Source: Diphasiastrum complanatum
Lineage: Eukaryota; Streptophyta; Lycopodiopsida; Lycopodiales; Lycopodiaceae
Reading direction: 5' to 3'
NCBI GenBank assembly: GCA_029204225.1
Contig: CM055095.1
Span: forward strand, 68,547,691 to 68,611,690
Length of the DNA stretch: 64,000 nt
The notes beneath the pieces are model-generated. The model was not told the origin of the DNA. It ran no database searches and saw only the letters and a list, made by a program, of their open reading frames with translations. This document shows positions 46,387-57,362 of this stretch, piece after piece; positions within the stretch are counted from its first letter, which is position 1; each line of letters starts with the position of its first letter. The translations under genes and the position numbers were made by a program.

Positions 46387-47238
46387 ATGGCGCATGTATT
46401 GGGAGGTTGGCGCAGTTGGAGGTGGTTTTCCTGCCGTAAAATTGTTGAAGTCATCATCATTTTGGTATTTGTTGATTGTGGATGCGCACAGAAGGGAGGT
46501 GATGATGGAGCGTGTCTCACGGGCCTGAATGAAGATCTGCAAGATACACAGGGATCGCTGGCTTCTTGGAACAGCAAGGATCTTCTCAGTCCCTGCTTCA
46601 ATCAATCCTGGAGCACTTTGACCGGAATCACCTGCAATGAAAACAGGGTTTATTCCATTCAGCTGAGTAGCAAAGGCCTTGGAGGAATTATCTCATCCGC
46701 CATTTCAAATTGCAGTTTTGTAAGCTTGGTGGATTTTTCTGACAATAATCTGAAAGGAGAAATTCAACTAGGGCTTGGAAATCTTCTGCTTCTCTCAACG
46801 CTAAACCTCTCTTTGAATGGATTTTCAGGAGCGATACCTGATGCTCTCACCAATTGTACCTACTTGAATGTTTTAGACCTTCATAAGAATGGTTTAACAG
46901 GCCCGATCCCTGTCGGCCTAGGATATTTGCAAAGGCTGAGAGTGTTTGACGTTTCCGACAATGATCTATCCGGGCCTATTCCCATCTCACTGGCCAATTC
47001 TTCAACTGGACCAAGGTTTAACACGACTTCTTTCATGGGGAACAAGAAGTTGTATGGTTATCCACTTCCGCCTCCCAGACAGCACAATCTTTCTGTGGTT
47101 GGAATTGTCGGAATCGGCCTTGGAAGCGGCATGCTGAGCTTAATATTAAGTTTTACTGCTGTATGTATCTGGTTGAGAGTTTCAGAACAACGGCTTGCAG
47201 CGGAAGAAGGCAAAATTTCACAGTTAACGACAGACTAG
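46387..47238 (+). CDS. BIR-like LRR receptor-like protein without kinase
   Basis: An intact 283-codon, single-exon ORF. Residues 20-34 form a hydrophobic signal segment (VEVIIILVFVDCGCA). The LRR N-terminal cap lies at about 43-85 (LTGLNEDLQDTQGSLASW, with Cys70 and Cys83). About five LRRs occupy 86-207, including NCTYLNVLDLHKNGLTGPIP and RLRVFDVSDNDLSGPIP. A membrane helix spans about 235-263, followed by a 20-residue tail. LRR number, cap and the NCTYLNVL/LxGPIP signature resemble BAK1-interacting receptor kinases (BIR), which continue into a roughly 300-residue kinase domain. Here a stop follows the juxtamembrane segment, and no convincing kinase sequence lies downstream to 48400. It could be a receptor-like protein or decoy at the plasma membrane, or a gene that lost its 3' part. 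Confidence 0.8.
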   Translation: MAHVLGGWRSWRWFSCRKIVEVIIILVFVDCGCAQKGGDDGACLTGLNEDLQDTQGSLASWNSKDLLSPCFNQSWSTLTGITCNENRVYSIQLSSKGLGGIISSAISNCSFVSLVDFSDNNLKGEIQLGLGNLLLLSTLNLSLNGFSGAIPDALTNCTYLNVLDLHKNGLTGPIPVGLGYLQRLRVFDVSDNDLSGPIPISLANSSTGPRFNTTSFMGNKKLYGYPLPPPRQHNLSVVGIVGIGLGSGMLSLILSFTAVCIWLRVSEQRLAAEEGKISQLTTD

Positions 47239-48470
47239 TGACTGCTGACTGCCCAAACGTCCCTGCACTATTCCGCTTATAACCTTGATTCGGCTCGACT
47301 GAGCAGGTCAGTTTAAAGACTTCTTGAGGTGCAGATAATAGAGCGACTAGTACTCGAACGGTGCTCGTGACTACAAAGCTAGCACTGCAGGCACGTTAAC
47401 TCCGAGAAGTCTGAACTATCTTGCTCAAGGAAAAGCCGATATTCATGTTAATCAAGGATTATGTTCCTCTGACTTTAGAATCTTTCCCTGCCTAATTCAC
47501 CTTAGGAACTTCTTAAACATTTCCGGAATCGATTTCGATGACTCCTTATTTTTAGCTACTTCTCAGATGCAGTCGATTTGCTGAGATTAGCATTGTTCAT
47601 GATCTGTTAGATAAAATGCGTCCTACAGTATTCTTTCACGATCAGGTTTACAGGGAAATTTTTTTTGGAGAGGTTTCACTTTCGTCCTCTAATTTATGGT
47701 TTTTTGAAAGAGACTTAAATTATTGCATAATTATTTGAAGGCGCCGCGAAAACATTCTTCTGATGAACGCCTCAAATTGATTGATCTATGATGTAGTCAT
47801 GTAGAGACTGATCAGATACTTCTTAGATTTGCTCACAAATAGATCAAATCTAACACTTTATGCAAATTCCAGCAATACTTTTCTTGCAAATTCCAGCATT
47901 ACTTAACTGTCTGACAAATCGCAGTAGCATGAATCTTTTTTTCATAGACCGCCTGTCCTCACAGATGTGTATGCAACAAATGTTTTCGTGGTTAATGAAC
48001 ACTTCGGATCCATATCCTTCACTCTATCTACGAAGATCTAAAATACAGCTTTATCAATTCAATTCCTCTTAGCGATGGAGGAATGGATCTTAGTTATTTA
48101 TGGATAGAGTGATGGATGGATGTGCGATAAAATACTGGTTAAAAATCTAGATTACCTTGGAATGATGAGCGCCATCATGTTTACAATTTTGTCCTCTGTC
48201 GAAGTTCAACTTCTTTTCTCAAATACAATAAGCTATGTGACGTATTGTGGAGATATGCATTAAAATCCAGGGTTCTGATTTGATGTTTGATAAATTGGAG
48301 ACTACACATATGTGCATGTGACACTTTTAATGAGAAATCTTTATCTCTATATCTAATTTGTATTCCAAGGATGTCCAATAATGGAGCTTTAGTATTGTGG
48401 AGTGTATATTTGCATTATAATAGGGGGTTCTGATTTGATGTTTGATAAATGGAAAAGTATACATATGCGC
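47239..48470. other. gene-free stretch after the LRR gene
   Basis: Three-frame reading shows frequent stops. A few words near 47360-47450 (YKASTAGTLTPRSL) could be read as a decayed kinase start, but this is too weak to call. Confidence 0.35.
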
Positions 48471-48479
48471 ATGTGACTG

Positions 48480-49442
48480 TCAAATTGATACATCCATCAG
48501 TCTGTCTCGCGCTCGCGGACTTTGTATTGCAAGGATGTGCGGGCTCGATGCCCTTCCTCCTGCTGGTGTTGCTGCTTTTGATATTTTTTGTTCCTGCTCT
48601 GCTGCTAATTCGATGCTAAAGGAGAAAGAGATGGCATGGATGATGATGAATCCTTGCACTTCTTCTTTGCGGAAATGTTTTTTGGCTGAGGATCGAGGCC
48701 ATGATCTCTCTGCACCATTCTCCAATCTTCTGTTGTTTGATTTGTCGTACCATTTTATGGATGAAGGAGCGTTAGGTGAGAGGCTGAAGTCGTCTTTTTG
48801 CTGCATTTAGAGGTATCGCAACCATTCAAGTGAAGCAGATTGTTCAGCAGAGTCCTTTGATGGAAAATGATATCTCTGCTCAAGGCTGCGAGGATTATTG
48901 TTCGTGTTTGGTGTCTTGATGCCTCCATCGCTCGCAGACTCTGGCTGTTTCGGTCGGAGTAGGTTTTGCAAGGAAGACATAAGCGTGGTTTTGTGATCTT
49001 TTCTGAAGAAGCGCAATGGGGAGAAACTTTTCATCCTTCTTCCTTGCTATGGCTACTCCTGGAGGTGTTCATGCCTAAGAGCAAGTCGATGTTTGTTGAA
49101 AATTTGTGCCCGCGCAAGAAGCTCCAAACCATTTTCTGTTTTTCCAAGAAAATTTGGGTGATGGAGATACGGAAATGGCAGATCCTGAGATTCTGTAATG
49201 AATAGATGCGCTGCCATATTCAACTGCTGTGGGAGCAAAGCATTGCAACCGCGGGCGGCTTCAGTTACAGAATCCTCCTCTTGAAAATAGCTCATCGGTA
49301 CAGGATATCGGCACTCAAATAGCTGAATTCCATCGCTTGTGAATTTTTTCCTTCGCTGAGCGCCATCGCTTACTACAGCATGGCTGAGTCGAGAGTTCTC
49401 TTGCTCGTGAATTATTCCGTCACCTGTGAGCTCTTCCATCAC
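48480..49442 (-). pseudogene. unidentified decayed coding frame
   Basis: One minus-strand frame of 321 codons is interrupted by only three stops: two TAG near 49045-49055 and a TAA at 48807-48809. It reads like a soluble protein (for example LLPQQLNMAAHLFITESQDL, FNKHRLALRHEHLQE, SLQNLLRPKQPESASDGG). Two of the stops are TAG where TGG would fit. I recognise no family. A 122-codon frame on the plus strand overlaps part of it and seems less protein-like. It may be a pseudogene, or chance in a low-stop region. Confidence 0.3.
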
Positions 49443-49639
49443 TCTCCCTGCACTTCTTTGACGTCTCCAAGATCCTTCCTGCGTGCTGCTTCTCCTTGCA
49501 GTTCTGTTTGTTTTCAGACCTGTGCTGGGGATGGCACGTTGCCCTCGTGCTGTCCGTCGCTGTCTCTCCCTTGTTTCAAGAGGCTTCTTCTTCTTTCTGT
49601 GCTGACTTCATCCCAGGGCTCGTGAGAAATCATTTTTTA

Positions 49640-50230
49640 AACCGACTTAAAAACTTGTTAATTTTAAAATTTGTAAGTATGTCTCAAAGTTGGGATAAAA
49701 AAACCTATTGGTTTTAATTTTAACACTTTACATAACAATGTTTTAGCGGCTAGAGGAGAGGCGAGGAGGGGAAGGCTGAGGGGGGGCCATTGAAGGCTGA
49801 AGGCTGCATTGCCCTCCTTAGTTGTAATTTGTAAGCTTACTATCTTTTTTCAGCAAATTAAAAACTACAAGTTTTTACAATAGGTTAAAAAAGTATTAGC
49901 CGTTTAGATTAGTAGGCTTTAAAAACCTACAACTATAAATTTAATAGGTGAATATATAATTTTAAAAATGAGCTTGTAAGGCTTTGTAGGTTTTTCGTGA
50001 GCACTGCTTCATCGTCCCTATCTCCTCTCCCTCCATGTTGGCTTCCACTATGCTTGCTCTCTGCTCCCTCCGTCTGCAATCCCTTCTCCTCTCATCCTTC
50101 TTCTCCTCCTACTGTGGGCCCCATAGATCCATATCTTCTTTTTTTCCCCGCCTCAGTCATCTCTTTTTTCTACTCTCCAATTGTTGGATTTATCTCTTCT
50201 ACTCTCCTAAATGCATTTCTTTACTCACGT
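49640..50230. other. gene-free AT-rich stretch
   Basis: Short, mutually similar strings such as AAAACCTA and GTAGGTTTTT occur in both orientations (49700-50000), suggesting a small decayed inverted-repeat element. Nothing further is recognised. Confidence 0.3.
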
Positions 50231-51385
50231 TGTCGCACAGTCTGCATATTTATATTAAAATAAGACAGACGAATAAAATGCGACTGTCTGCATAAATACA
50301 AGTAAATTCTCACAGACGAAGAAAAGGCGAAAAACGCGACACTGTGTTTTTACACATGTTTTGTGACAGGCGAAAAACGCGACACTGCCCTTACAAAATG
50401 CCACAGGTGCCCTAGGAAAGCGAAGGCACCCTGTAAATCAAATCCTAAGGCATTCCGTTAGAGTGACGCATTTTTCGCATCTTCACCAACGTTCATTTCA
50501 GCAAAGGCTGACGTCGCGGCCTTTTCACGCTCATCCCATACAACTGTGCTAACGGATTTGACAACGACAGTAGCCACCCACGTTCTCCTATAGACAACAC
50601 ATCCACTTTGTACTTTCTTCATCTGCACACCTGTAACATTGTGTATATATATTGAATACCATTTGTGTATTCAGTGACGAATGATGAAGGGTGTGTAATA
50701 TAATAGCATCAGAAGCTTATCAGAGATAGACGAAGTAGATGCCTTGCACATTGATTCTTTATTGTCAGTAATAGGTTCATTCCTTTTTCAGATTGAATTA
50801 GCTTTGTAGAGCACGCGGTTTCGCCCGCTATTGTCTTGTGCTTTACCGCATTATTGACATGTATATTTTAATATATTTAATCTGATAACAACCCTATTGT
50901 TTTGCGTTCACATTTTGCGTCGATATTGCTATGCTTTTCTTCATTCTGTCTGACTCTCTTGTTGCTCAATCTGGTAATCTGTTCTTAGCAAGTTATTATT
51001 AGTCTAGTTGTTGACGACTAATATTTAGTCTTGTCTTTCGCGAATCATTCGCAACTGATTATCAGTCGAGCTCAGTCTAGCTCTTCGCAAATCATTCGCG
51101 ATATATAATTTGTCTAGTTGTTCGCGACAAATTAATCTTCTGGTGTTTTATTAATGTTTGGCTACGTAATCAGAACAACCGTGATTTCCATCACTAATGT
51201 TAAGTTTGTTTCTGATAGGCGTAGTCATGCTTAGGGAAAGAGTAATATAGCTCATTCCGCTGCGCACGAACACTTTCTGTTCGAGTTCGTTTCTTGTTCG
51301 AGTTTCGAGTTCGCTTTTTTTTCGTGTTCGTTTTCTTTTTGAGCTATTTCCGTTCCTCACACTCACACACTCTCTTTCTCCAACA
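50231..51385 (+). repeat. copia LTR family Y, copy 2 (5' LTR)
   Basis: It ends TTCTCCAACA directly before the primer site TGGTATCAGAGC. It is similar to the copy at 43583 in the same orientation. The left end (TGTCGCACAG) is tentative. It contains the TTCGCGAA-like cluster at 51030-51130. Confidence 0.75.
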
Positions 51386-51397
51386 TGGTATCAGAGC
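51386..51397 (+). other. copia-Y primer binding site, tRNA-iMet type
   Basis: TGGTATCAGAGC abuts the LTR end with no gap. Confidence 0.9.
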
Positions 51398-51541
51398 TAT
51401 ATTTTTGTAGCCTGATAAGCTTCCACAGTACAAGACTCTACTAGCCGATAGAGTAATTGTATTCTTGTTCTATAACTTAGTGCCAGATTTTTGTACTTAA
51501 GTCACTAATAGTTTTTCCTATCACTTAGACTAATCTTTCAC

Positions 51542-51682
51542 ATGGATTCTCAAGGAAAAGCCAGTCCCATCATGGACAAACTTGATGGAGCCAATTACCA
51601 TATGTGGAAATTTAAGATGAAAACTGTACTAATGGCTAAAGAATTGTATGACGTTGTTACAGGTGCAGAAGGTTTCACGTGA
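51542..51682 (+). pseudogene. copia-Y gag N-terminal fragment
   Basis: 46 codons from ATG. KLDGANYHMWKFKMKTVLMA is the typical copia Gag start, followed by a TGA. The element is cut off here and LINE sequence follows within about ten bases. Confidence 0.75.
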
Positions 51683-51689
51683 TTGGCAT

Positions 51690-54600
51690 GTACTTTCTAG
51701 TCTCGTTGTCTTGTTGGCAAATGGGTGCTTCTGAACCTTTGTAAACTTGGCTTCACCTTCTTAGTTATAAACCTATGTGCTCCTAACACGGTTGTGGACC
51801 GGACTGACTTCTGGTATCATCTTTCCTTGTATCTCTGCTGATCGGCTCATTGTCCTTGGTGATTTTAATATGTATCTTGGTCCTGCAGATGGTCCTCATT
51901 CTATTTCCTCTGTTGAACTTGTTGTCTGGTCCCTTTTCTAGTCCTCTCACTCCTTGCTTGATGTTCATCACATTCTACATGGCCTTTCTCACCATACTTG
52001 GACCAGTTGTCGCCTTGGCCCTTCCTTTCGCTTGGCAAGGCTTGACCATTTCTATGTTTCTACTGTTGGGTCCTGGATTCATATCCATTCCTCTGAAACC
52101 CACAACTTCACTATCCTTTCAGATCATAGATTGGTTCAGCTCAAATGTGATTTTCTTCAGTTGTCCTCCTCGCCTTCTATGTTTCTTATATCATGAACTC
52201 ATCTCTCCTCTCATCTCCTCTCCTTCTGTCCTTTCTTCGCTTACCTATCTCGTTGTCTCCGACTCTCCCCTGCACTCTAAGCTCCAGGATAGTGTTGCTC
52301 TTCTTCGCTCTCTCGGTCAGTCTAAGCGTCACGCGTTGGCAAGAGCTAAGCTTTTCGCCACTTTTTTTCTTATGTGTATAGCTGAGCCCTGTTGCCTGGC
52401 CTCTGACCTTCAGCTTTTTGCTGACCTAGAGTTTCATTCCCAGGTTTGTTACCCTTCATCGTTTGGATTCTCATACTGCGGTTGGTCTTATGCTTCGCTC
52501 TAAGCTCCTTTGGCTTAGTCAAGGTGACCTTCCTACCTCCTTTTTTTTTCTATATTCTTCGCTCTAGGTGCTCTATTTCTTTTGCCGATTCCATTTCGAA
52601 TGACACTTCCACGTTTTCTAATTCTCCTTCTATGGTTTGGGTGTTTGTTTCATGGTTTCAAAGCTTTTCTTCTTCTGCTCTATCTGATCATGATAAGTTG
52701 CCTGCCTTTTGTGCCTCAGGACGCTCGGTCTCCTCTGGTGATGTAGCTTTGTTGGATGCTCCTTTTACCCTTCACGAATTGCATCAAGCCCTCCTTTATC
52801 TCCCGCTTGGGAAAACTCTTGGCCCTGTCATTCCTGAGTTTTTTTAATCAAATTTTGACCCCTTTTAGGGCCTGCCCTTCTCCAGTTATCTTGCTTTGCT
52901 CTCTCTTTTGGTTCCCTTATGTTATTTGTTTATGAGGGGATGATTAAGCTCATTCCAAAATTCTCCTTCCCTCTCGGCTAGGGGACTTTCATCCTTTTAT
53001 TATGCTTAATACTTCTTATAAAATTTTGGCCAAGGCTATGGCTGCCCATCTTTCTCCTCTCCTAGGCTCTGTCCTCTCTTCTGAGTAGTTTAAATTTGTT
53101 AAGGGTCGAAATATTATGGATTTTATCCTTAATATTTGGGCCGTGGTTGATTTTCTTTCGGCTTCCTCCACTCCCTCTTGGTTCTTTGCCTTGACTTTGA
53201 CAAAGATTTCGATCATATAAGTTGAGACTTCATTCTCTATAGTTGTGCCTTGGCCTTCCCTTCTCCTTTTGCACTTTTTTTCAGGCCCTTTACTCCTCTT
53301 CCTCCATGCTCTTGTTTAATGGTTGCCGCTCTGATCACTTAAAAAAAAAAAACATTCATCCATTTTTCCCTTTGCTCTTTGCCATCGCTACTAAGCCACT
53401 TTCTCATGCTCTCCATAGGGCATCTTCTCTTCATCTTATTCAACCTGTCCTTTCACCCCTTGGCTCTCTTTCCCACCAACTTTGTTACTCTTCTTTCTAA
53501 ACCTGATGTTAAATACCTTCTGCATGTTTTTTCTGAGTTTTCCTACTGGTCCCCTTCCCTTGTGAATAAGGGACAATCTGAGCTTCACATGATCGCCAAT
53601 CATACGCCTGCTTGGGTTCTCTCCTTGGGCATCCGGGTGGTGGCCCACAGTATAGTCGCCCACTTGCTTGGGGCACCCTTTAAATTGTATCTTTCCTCCA
53701 GGCAATGCTCTTAATGGTTCCTTTAGTCCTTTGTTCGTAAGTTAGCCATGTGGAAATACCATTTTATGTGCTTCACGTCGCGGGTTCTGGTCGTTCATCA
53801 TCACATTTTGTCGCCCTATTCAATCTTTTTTCCTTCTCTTTCTGCTGCTATTCGTGTCCTCCACAATTCCATTCTCCTCCGTTTTCTCTAGGTCCGGGAA
53901 GTGCTCGCTTTTATCCTGGTCGGTCTATACAGCCTCTCCGCTTGATGGTGGTCTTGGTATTCCGGACCTTGCTCTCAAGAATAAGTACCTTTTCCATCGT
54001 TGTCTTTTCGCTCTCCTCCCTTCTCAGCACTTGCACTACCTTTTCGTGACCTTCTTGGCTTTCTTCGTAGCTGTCCTTCCGCTGCTACGGTTTGCCCCTT
54101 CCTTTTTCCAGTTGCTCACCTTTGGCTACTCTTTTCACTTTAAGGGGCCTTTGGTCCTTCGCCATCTTGCTAGTGACCTTCATAGATTTTCGCCATCTCC
54201 TTTCTTGGTTTGACCGTGGTCTTCTTTCTCCTGCTGAGTATATTTGGACCTCTTCTCTCTTTCCGTTGTCTCTTCTCCCCTTTTTTCTTCCCACCCCCGC
54301 CTCTCTCTTGCCTTGGATGAAAGAGACTAACTGTGCTTTCTCAGTTGGTCCTGGTTCCCCCCTATCATTCTTCTGTCCTCACCACCAATGAGCGCTCTCT
54401 TATTGACCTTGCCACCTTTTCTTCCCATGGTCTCCATGTTGCACTCCGCCTTGTCTCTATGGACTGCTGGGATCATCCACTTACCCCTTCCTTGGTTATT
54501 ATGCCACTCATCTTCGTCACTATCCTTCACAGTATTCGTCCTTCTTCAACTCCCATTGGTCCTCCTCTGATGCCCCCTCGCTCTGGCATAAGAGGCTCTC

Positions 54601-55020
54601 TACTATCCATGCTCTCATGATTGGCATGTTTCGCTTCTTTGTTTACCGCCTAACAACCAAGTCCCTTCCTTTGTTGGCTAAATGGCCTTTCCTTTGCCAT
54701 GTATGTCAACTGGAGGAGGAGACTACTGAGCACCTGTTTTATCATTGCCGCATGGATCTATGGTTGGAGGTGGCGATCTCCTTAGTCGTTGGCTTTCCCC
54801 TTTTTGCTTACGCTTTATGCCATTTTGCTGGGGGACTCACAAATTCAGGATCACTCCTTATTGGCTTTCTGGCATTTGTGCAAGCTTTCCGTACTTTGGC
54901 AAATTTGGATGACATTGAGAATCGACAAGTTTTTGATGGTGCTGCTTTCCCTCTATCAGTAGCATCCAGAGGAGTACTGAGCTCCAAAAGGGCCTTATAA
55001 GAATTCGTGGAAAAATCCCT
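51690..55020 (+). pseudogene. L1-type LINE, decayed
   Basis: Plus-strand fragments in several frames appear in L1 order. The endonuclease part has INLCAPNTVVDRTDFWYHLS, LIVLGDFNM and, at 51954-52196, RLARLDHFYVS and LSDHRLVQL. The RT N-terminus is at about 52750-52850 (DAPFTLHELHQALLYLPLGK) and RT fragments continue to 53500 (GRNIMDFILNIW, PLLFAIATKPLSHAL). Post-RT sequence GGLGIPDLALKNKYLF lies at about 53960. A zinc-binding end domain with CHVCQLEEETTEHLFYHC is at 54700-54760. The 5' half is missing and frameshifts are many. No catalytic DD box is clearly left. Confidence 0.75.
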
Positions 55021-55111
55021 TTTGTACTATTAAAATATTATTACACTATTTTTAACTAATCTCTTTGACTTGCCGTAACTTTTTTACTATAGCTCGGAAG
55101 TATGTTAGTAT

Positions 55112-55602
55112 ATGACCATATTTCTCGCTAATTATCAAAGTTGTGCAAGTCTTTCAAATTTCTGCAATACACTAATTTTAAAAGCATCACCCTCCACACA
55201 ACAACATGGTCGTTCGCTTTTTCTTGCCACTCTTGCAAGGCCTCCGACACCAGCAAACAAATCTATGATCCCTTCTCCTTTCTTTGTGAAGGTTTTTGCA
55301 AGGACATCTAGTCTTCATTTGAGGCACTCATAACAAAACAGCACATTCACAAAATTAGAAAAAAATGACTAGATACAGTTTAATGAATTACTTGTAAAAT
55401 GCTGGTGACCTCTTAGCACCCCCTCGAACAGCTTTCCCATCTTTTCCTGTGAGCTCTCCACCATTGTTGTCAAACAACGAATTGGAATATAGTGGAAAGG
55501 CTGTTGTGTCTACCTTGTGTCCTAATTTTCTTTTCAGCTTAGGGGCATCCCCTTTGGCTCGGTGAAACACAAGCATGGGAAGTGCTTTGACCTGCTCGCA
55601 CA
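55112..55602 (-). pseudogene. methyltransferase-like gene fragment
   Basis: Two minus-strand segments. 55388-55602 reads MCEQVKALPMLVFHRAKGD, KLGHKVDTTAFPLYSNSLFD and GGELTGKDGKAVRGGAKRSP, ending in TAA. 55112-55333 reads KKGEGIIDLFAGVGGLARVA and CCCVEGDAFKISVLQKF. DLFAGVGG followed 15-20 residues later by VEGD is the SAM-binding motif I and the acidic end of strand 2 in Rossmann-fold DNA methyltransferases. The roughly 54-base gap between them may be a small intron or decay; two stops occur in the second segment. It may be a host gene fragment or part of a transposon. Confidence 0.5.
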
Positions 55603-56621
55603 TGTTGGGCCCAAAAAAAAAAACCATACCACAATAAAAAAAGAACATAGTATAATAAAAAAAGACCACACTACAATAAGACAAGACCAACAGAGTTTGA
55701 TTTTGTTGCGCCGGCGTCTCAAAGGGCACTGGGAGTTGAGCAGTTTTCCCAACACGCGCTTAAGTCTAACATTCATCTATCATGCACTTATGTAAAAGCC
55801 AACTTAGAAACATAACAAGCTTAACCATTCAGACTTAGGAAAACTGAAATCCCAACCAACCCGAAAGCCAACTCAGAATCCGTCCCCAAAAGGTAACCAA
55901 AGGCAAAGACAAGCCACACATGAAATCCAAGGCATAGTGGTCGCCAAATTGACCAAATGGCATAGCAGTGAGCCACACGTCGGTGACATGGACCCTCAGG
56001 CGCAACGACACAAAAAGGTTGTAGTAAGGGTCCTTCCACTTGGACCAGTCCCGGAGGCGAAACCGAAATGGTAATCATCCCCAAGGATCAACTTTATTGA
56101 ATTTGGAAGAGGTTACATTCATACATAGACTGACTGGTCTCGGGGCCACCAACACATGCTGGGCATAGTGCCTGGCTCGCGCTGGTAGAGGGAGCTGAGA
56201 CCTGGCGACTGGATTCATGGCGTTGGTTGAGCTGCCCAAGTTTCTGTCTGTCGGACTCCTCCTATAGTTCTGGTGTGATTCGGCGCGCCCCCTCTGTCTT
56301 GGAATATAGTGCTTTATGGTAAAGCCACGCTTTTTTGGACATAGTTTTTATTTTGATGATTAAGCCTGGCAAGCCTGGTAGAATCAATCTGGCTCCCAAA
56401 CATGGGTCCCGGGACCCATCCCAGCGGCAGAATCAACTTGGCTCCTGACTAGGCCATGACTCGAGCTCCAGAGCTAGCTCATGACTTGTAGCTACTTGGC
56501 TGAATCACCACAGGTCGGAGGCTCAGTCCTTGACTTCCTAACTCGCTCTGGGACCTTTAGGGAGTGTCACCCCTTAGAGCCTTACAGGACACCTTGGTGC
56601 ACCTGAGTCATCTTTACAACA
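55603..56621 (-). repeat. probable gypsy-E 3' LTR
   Basis: On the minus strand it starts TGTTGTAAAGATGACTCAGG after the purine tract ACGAGGGGAGGA (56622-56633), directly downstream of the integrase-chromodomain end. The other end (TGTTGGGCCC at 55603) is inferred from the TG/CA rule. Confidence 0.55.
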
Positions 56622-56860
56622 TCCTCCCCTCGTTTGAAAAAGCTGATGTCCTCATCGGGGCCAAACTAGACCTAGGACGCATGGCACGTGCTTAATTCAC
56701 CGGCCTTAACAACTTTAAATAAAAAATACATTGGCAGTGGCACAAGAAAAGTGTAGATCAAGTTCACTTACGTAAAACTTGTGTAAAGCTGCAAGTGATT
56801 ATTGACAAACTTAAGAAAGATACCTAGAAGTTCCTTGAACTTCATAGTGGTCGTGAGTGT

Positions 56861-57362
56861 TCATACAGGAGACATGCCGCCAGGTAGTGCATTGTGTGCC
56901 AATCTGGGAAAATGGCTATTGCGTTGATTTTTTTGCAGGTAATTTGTCAGTACTTTAGGAGCTCCCACCTTAAGTTTGTCTTCGTACTCCCAAGAAGCCT
57001 CAATGAGTGGAGCCCGTAGCCACTTCACTAGACTTTCTATGTGCCAATATTTGATCTGGTATAAGCTGTCTCTTTGTATCCTCAAGTGTCGTTGGTGGGT
57101 GACGGAGTTTGTGGTGTCGATCAAATCGCTCATCTGGTTTGTACCATTTGAGTAATGGATATGAAACACATTGTGTATATCCAAGCCGGATGGCAGGGCC
57201 AATCAATAAGCCACTGGGTTGATCTTCTTTGTGACATAATATGGCCGAGCATAAGGTCAAACGAACTTGTGAGATAAGCCTTTTGGTAACGCGATATTTT
57301 TAGTGTTCAGCCACACTTGATCACCTTCCTTAAATTTCAGTTCTCGTCGATGTGGATTTACG
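56861..57362 (-). pseudogene. gypsy-E integrase C-terminus with chromodomain
   Basis: Minus frames at 56861-57260 contain GLDIHNVFHIHYSNGTNQM (integrase C-terminal motif normally VFHVS-L-K) and, at about 56970-57090, IESLVKWLRAPLIEASWE. That matches the chromodomain core YLVKWKG-P-EATWE. One frameshift separates it from the core integrase. Confidence 0.75.

Noticed and set aside
47260-47480. Possible decayed kinase start after the LRR gene
   Set aside because: Only isolated words resemble a kinase in three frames; no G-loop, Lys or HRD motif can be placed.
48442-48810. 122-codon plus-strand ORF
   Set aside because: It overlaps the longer low-stop minus frame, has no recognised domain and starts in non-coding sequence.
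51850-54620. Many overlapping hydrophobic plus-strand ORFs
   Set aside because: They are out-of-frame readings of a pyrimidine-rich decayed LINE. Only the L1 motifs were kept.
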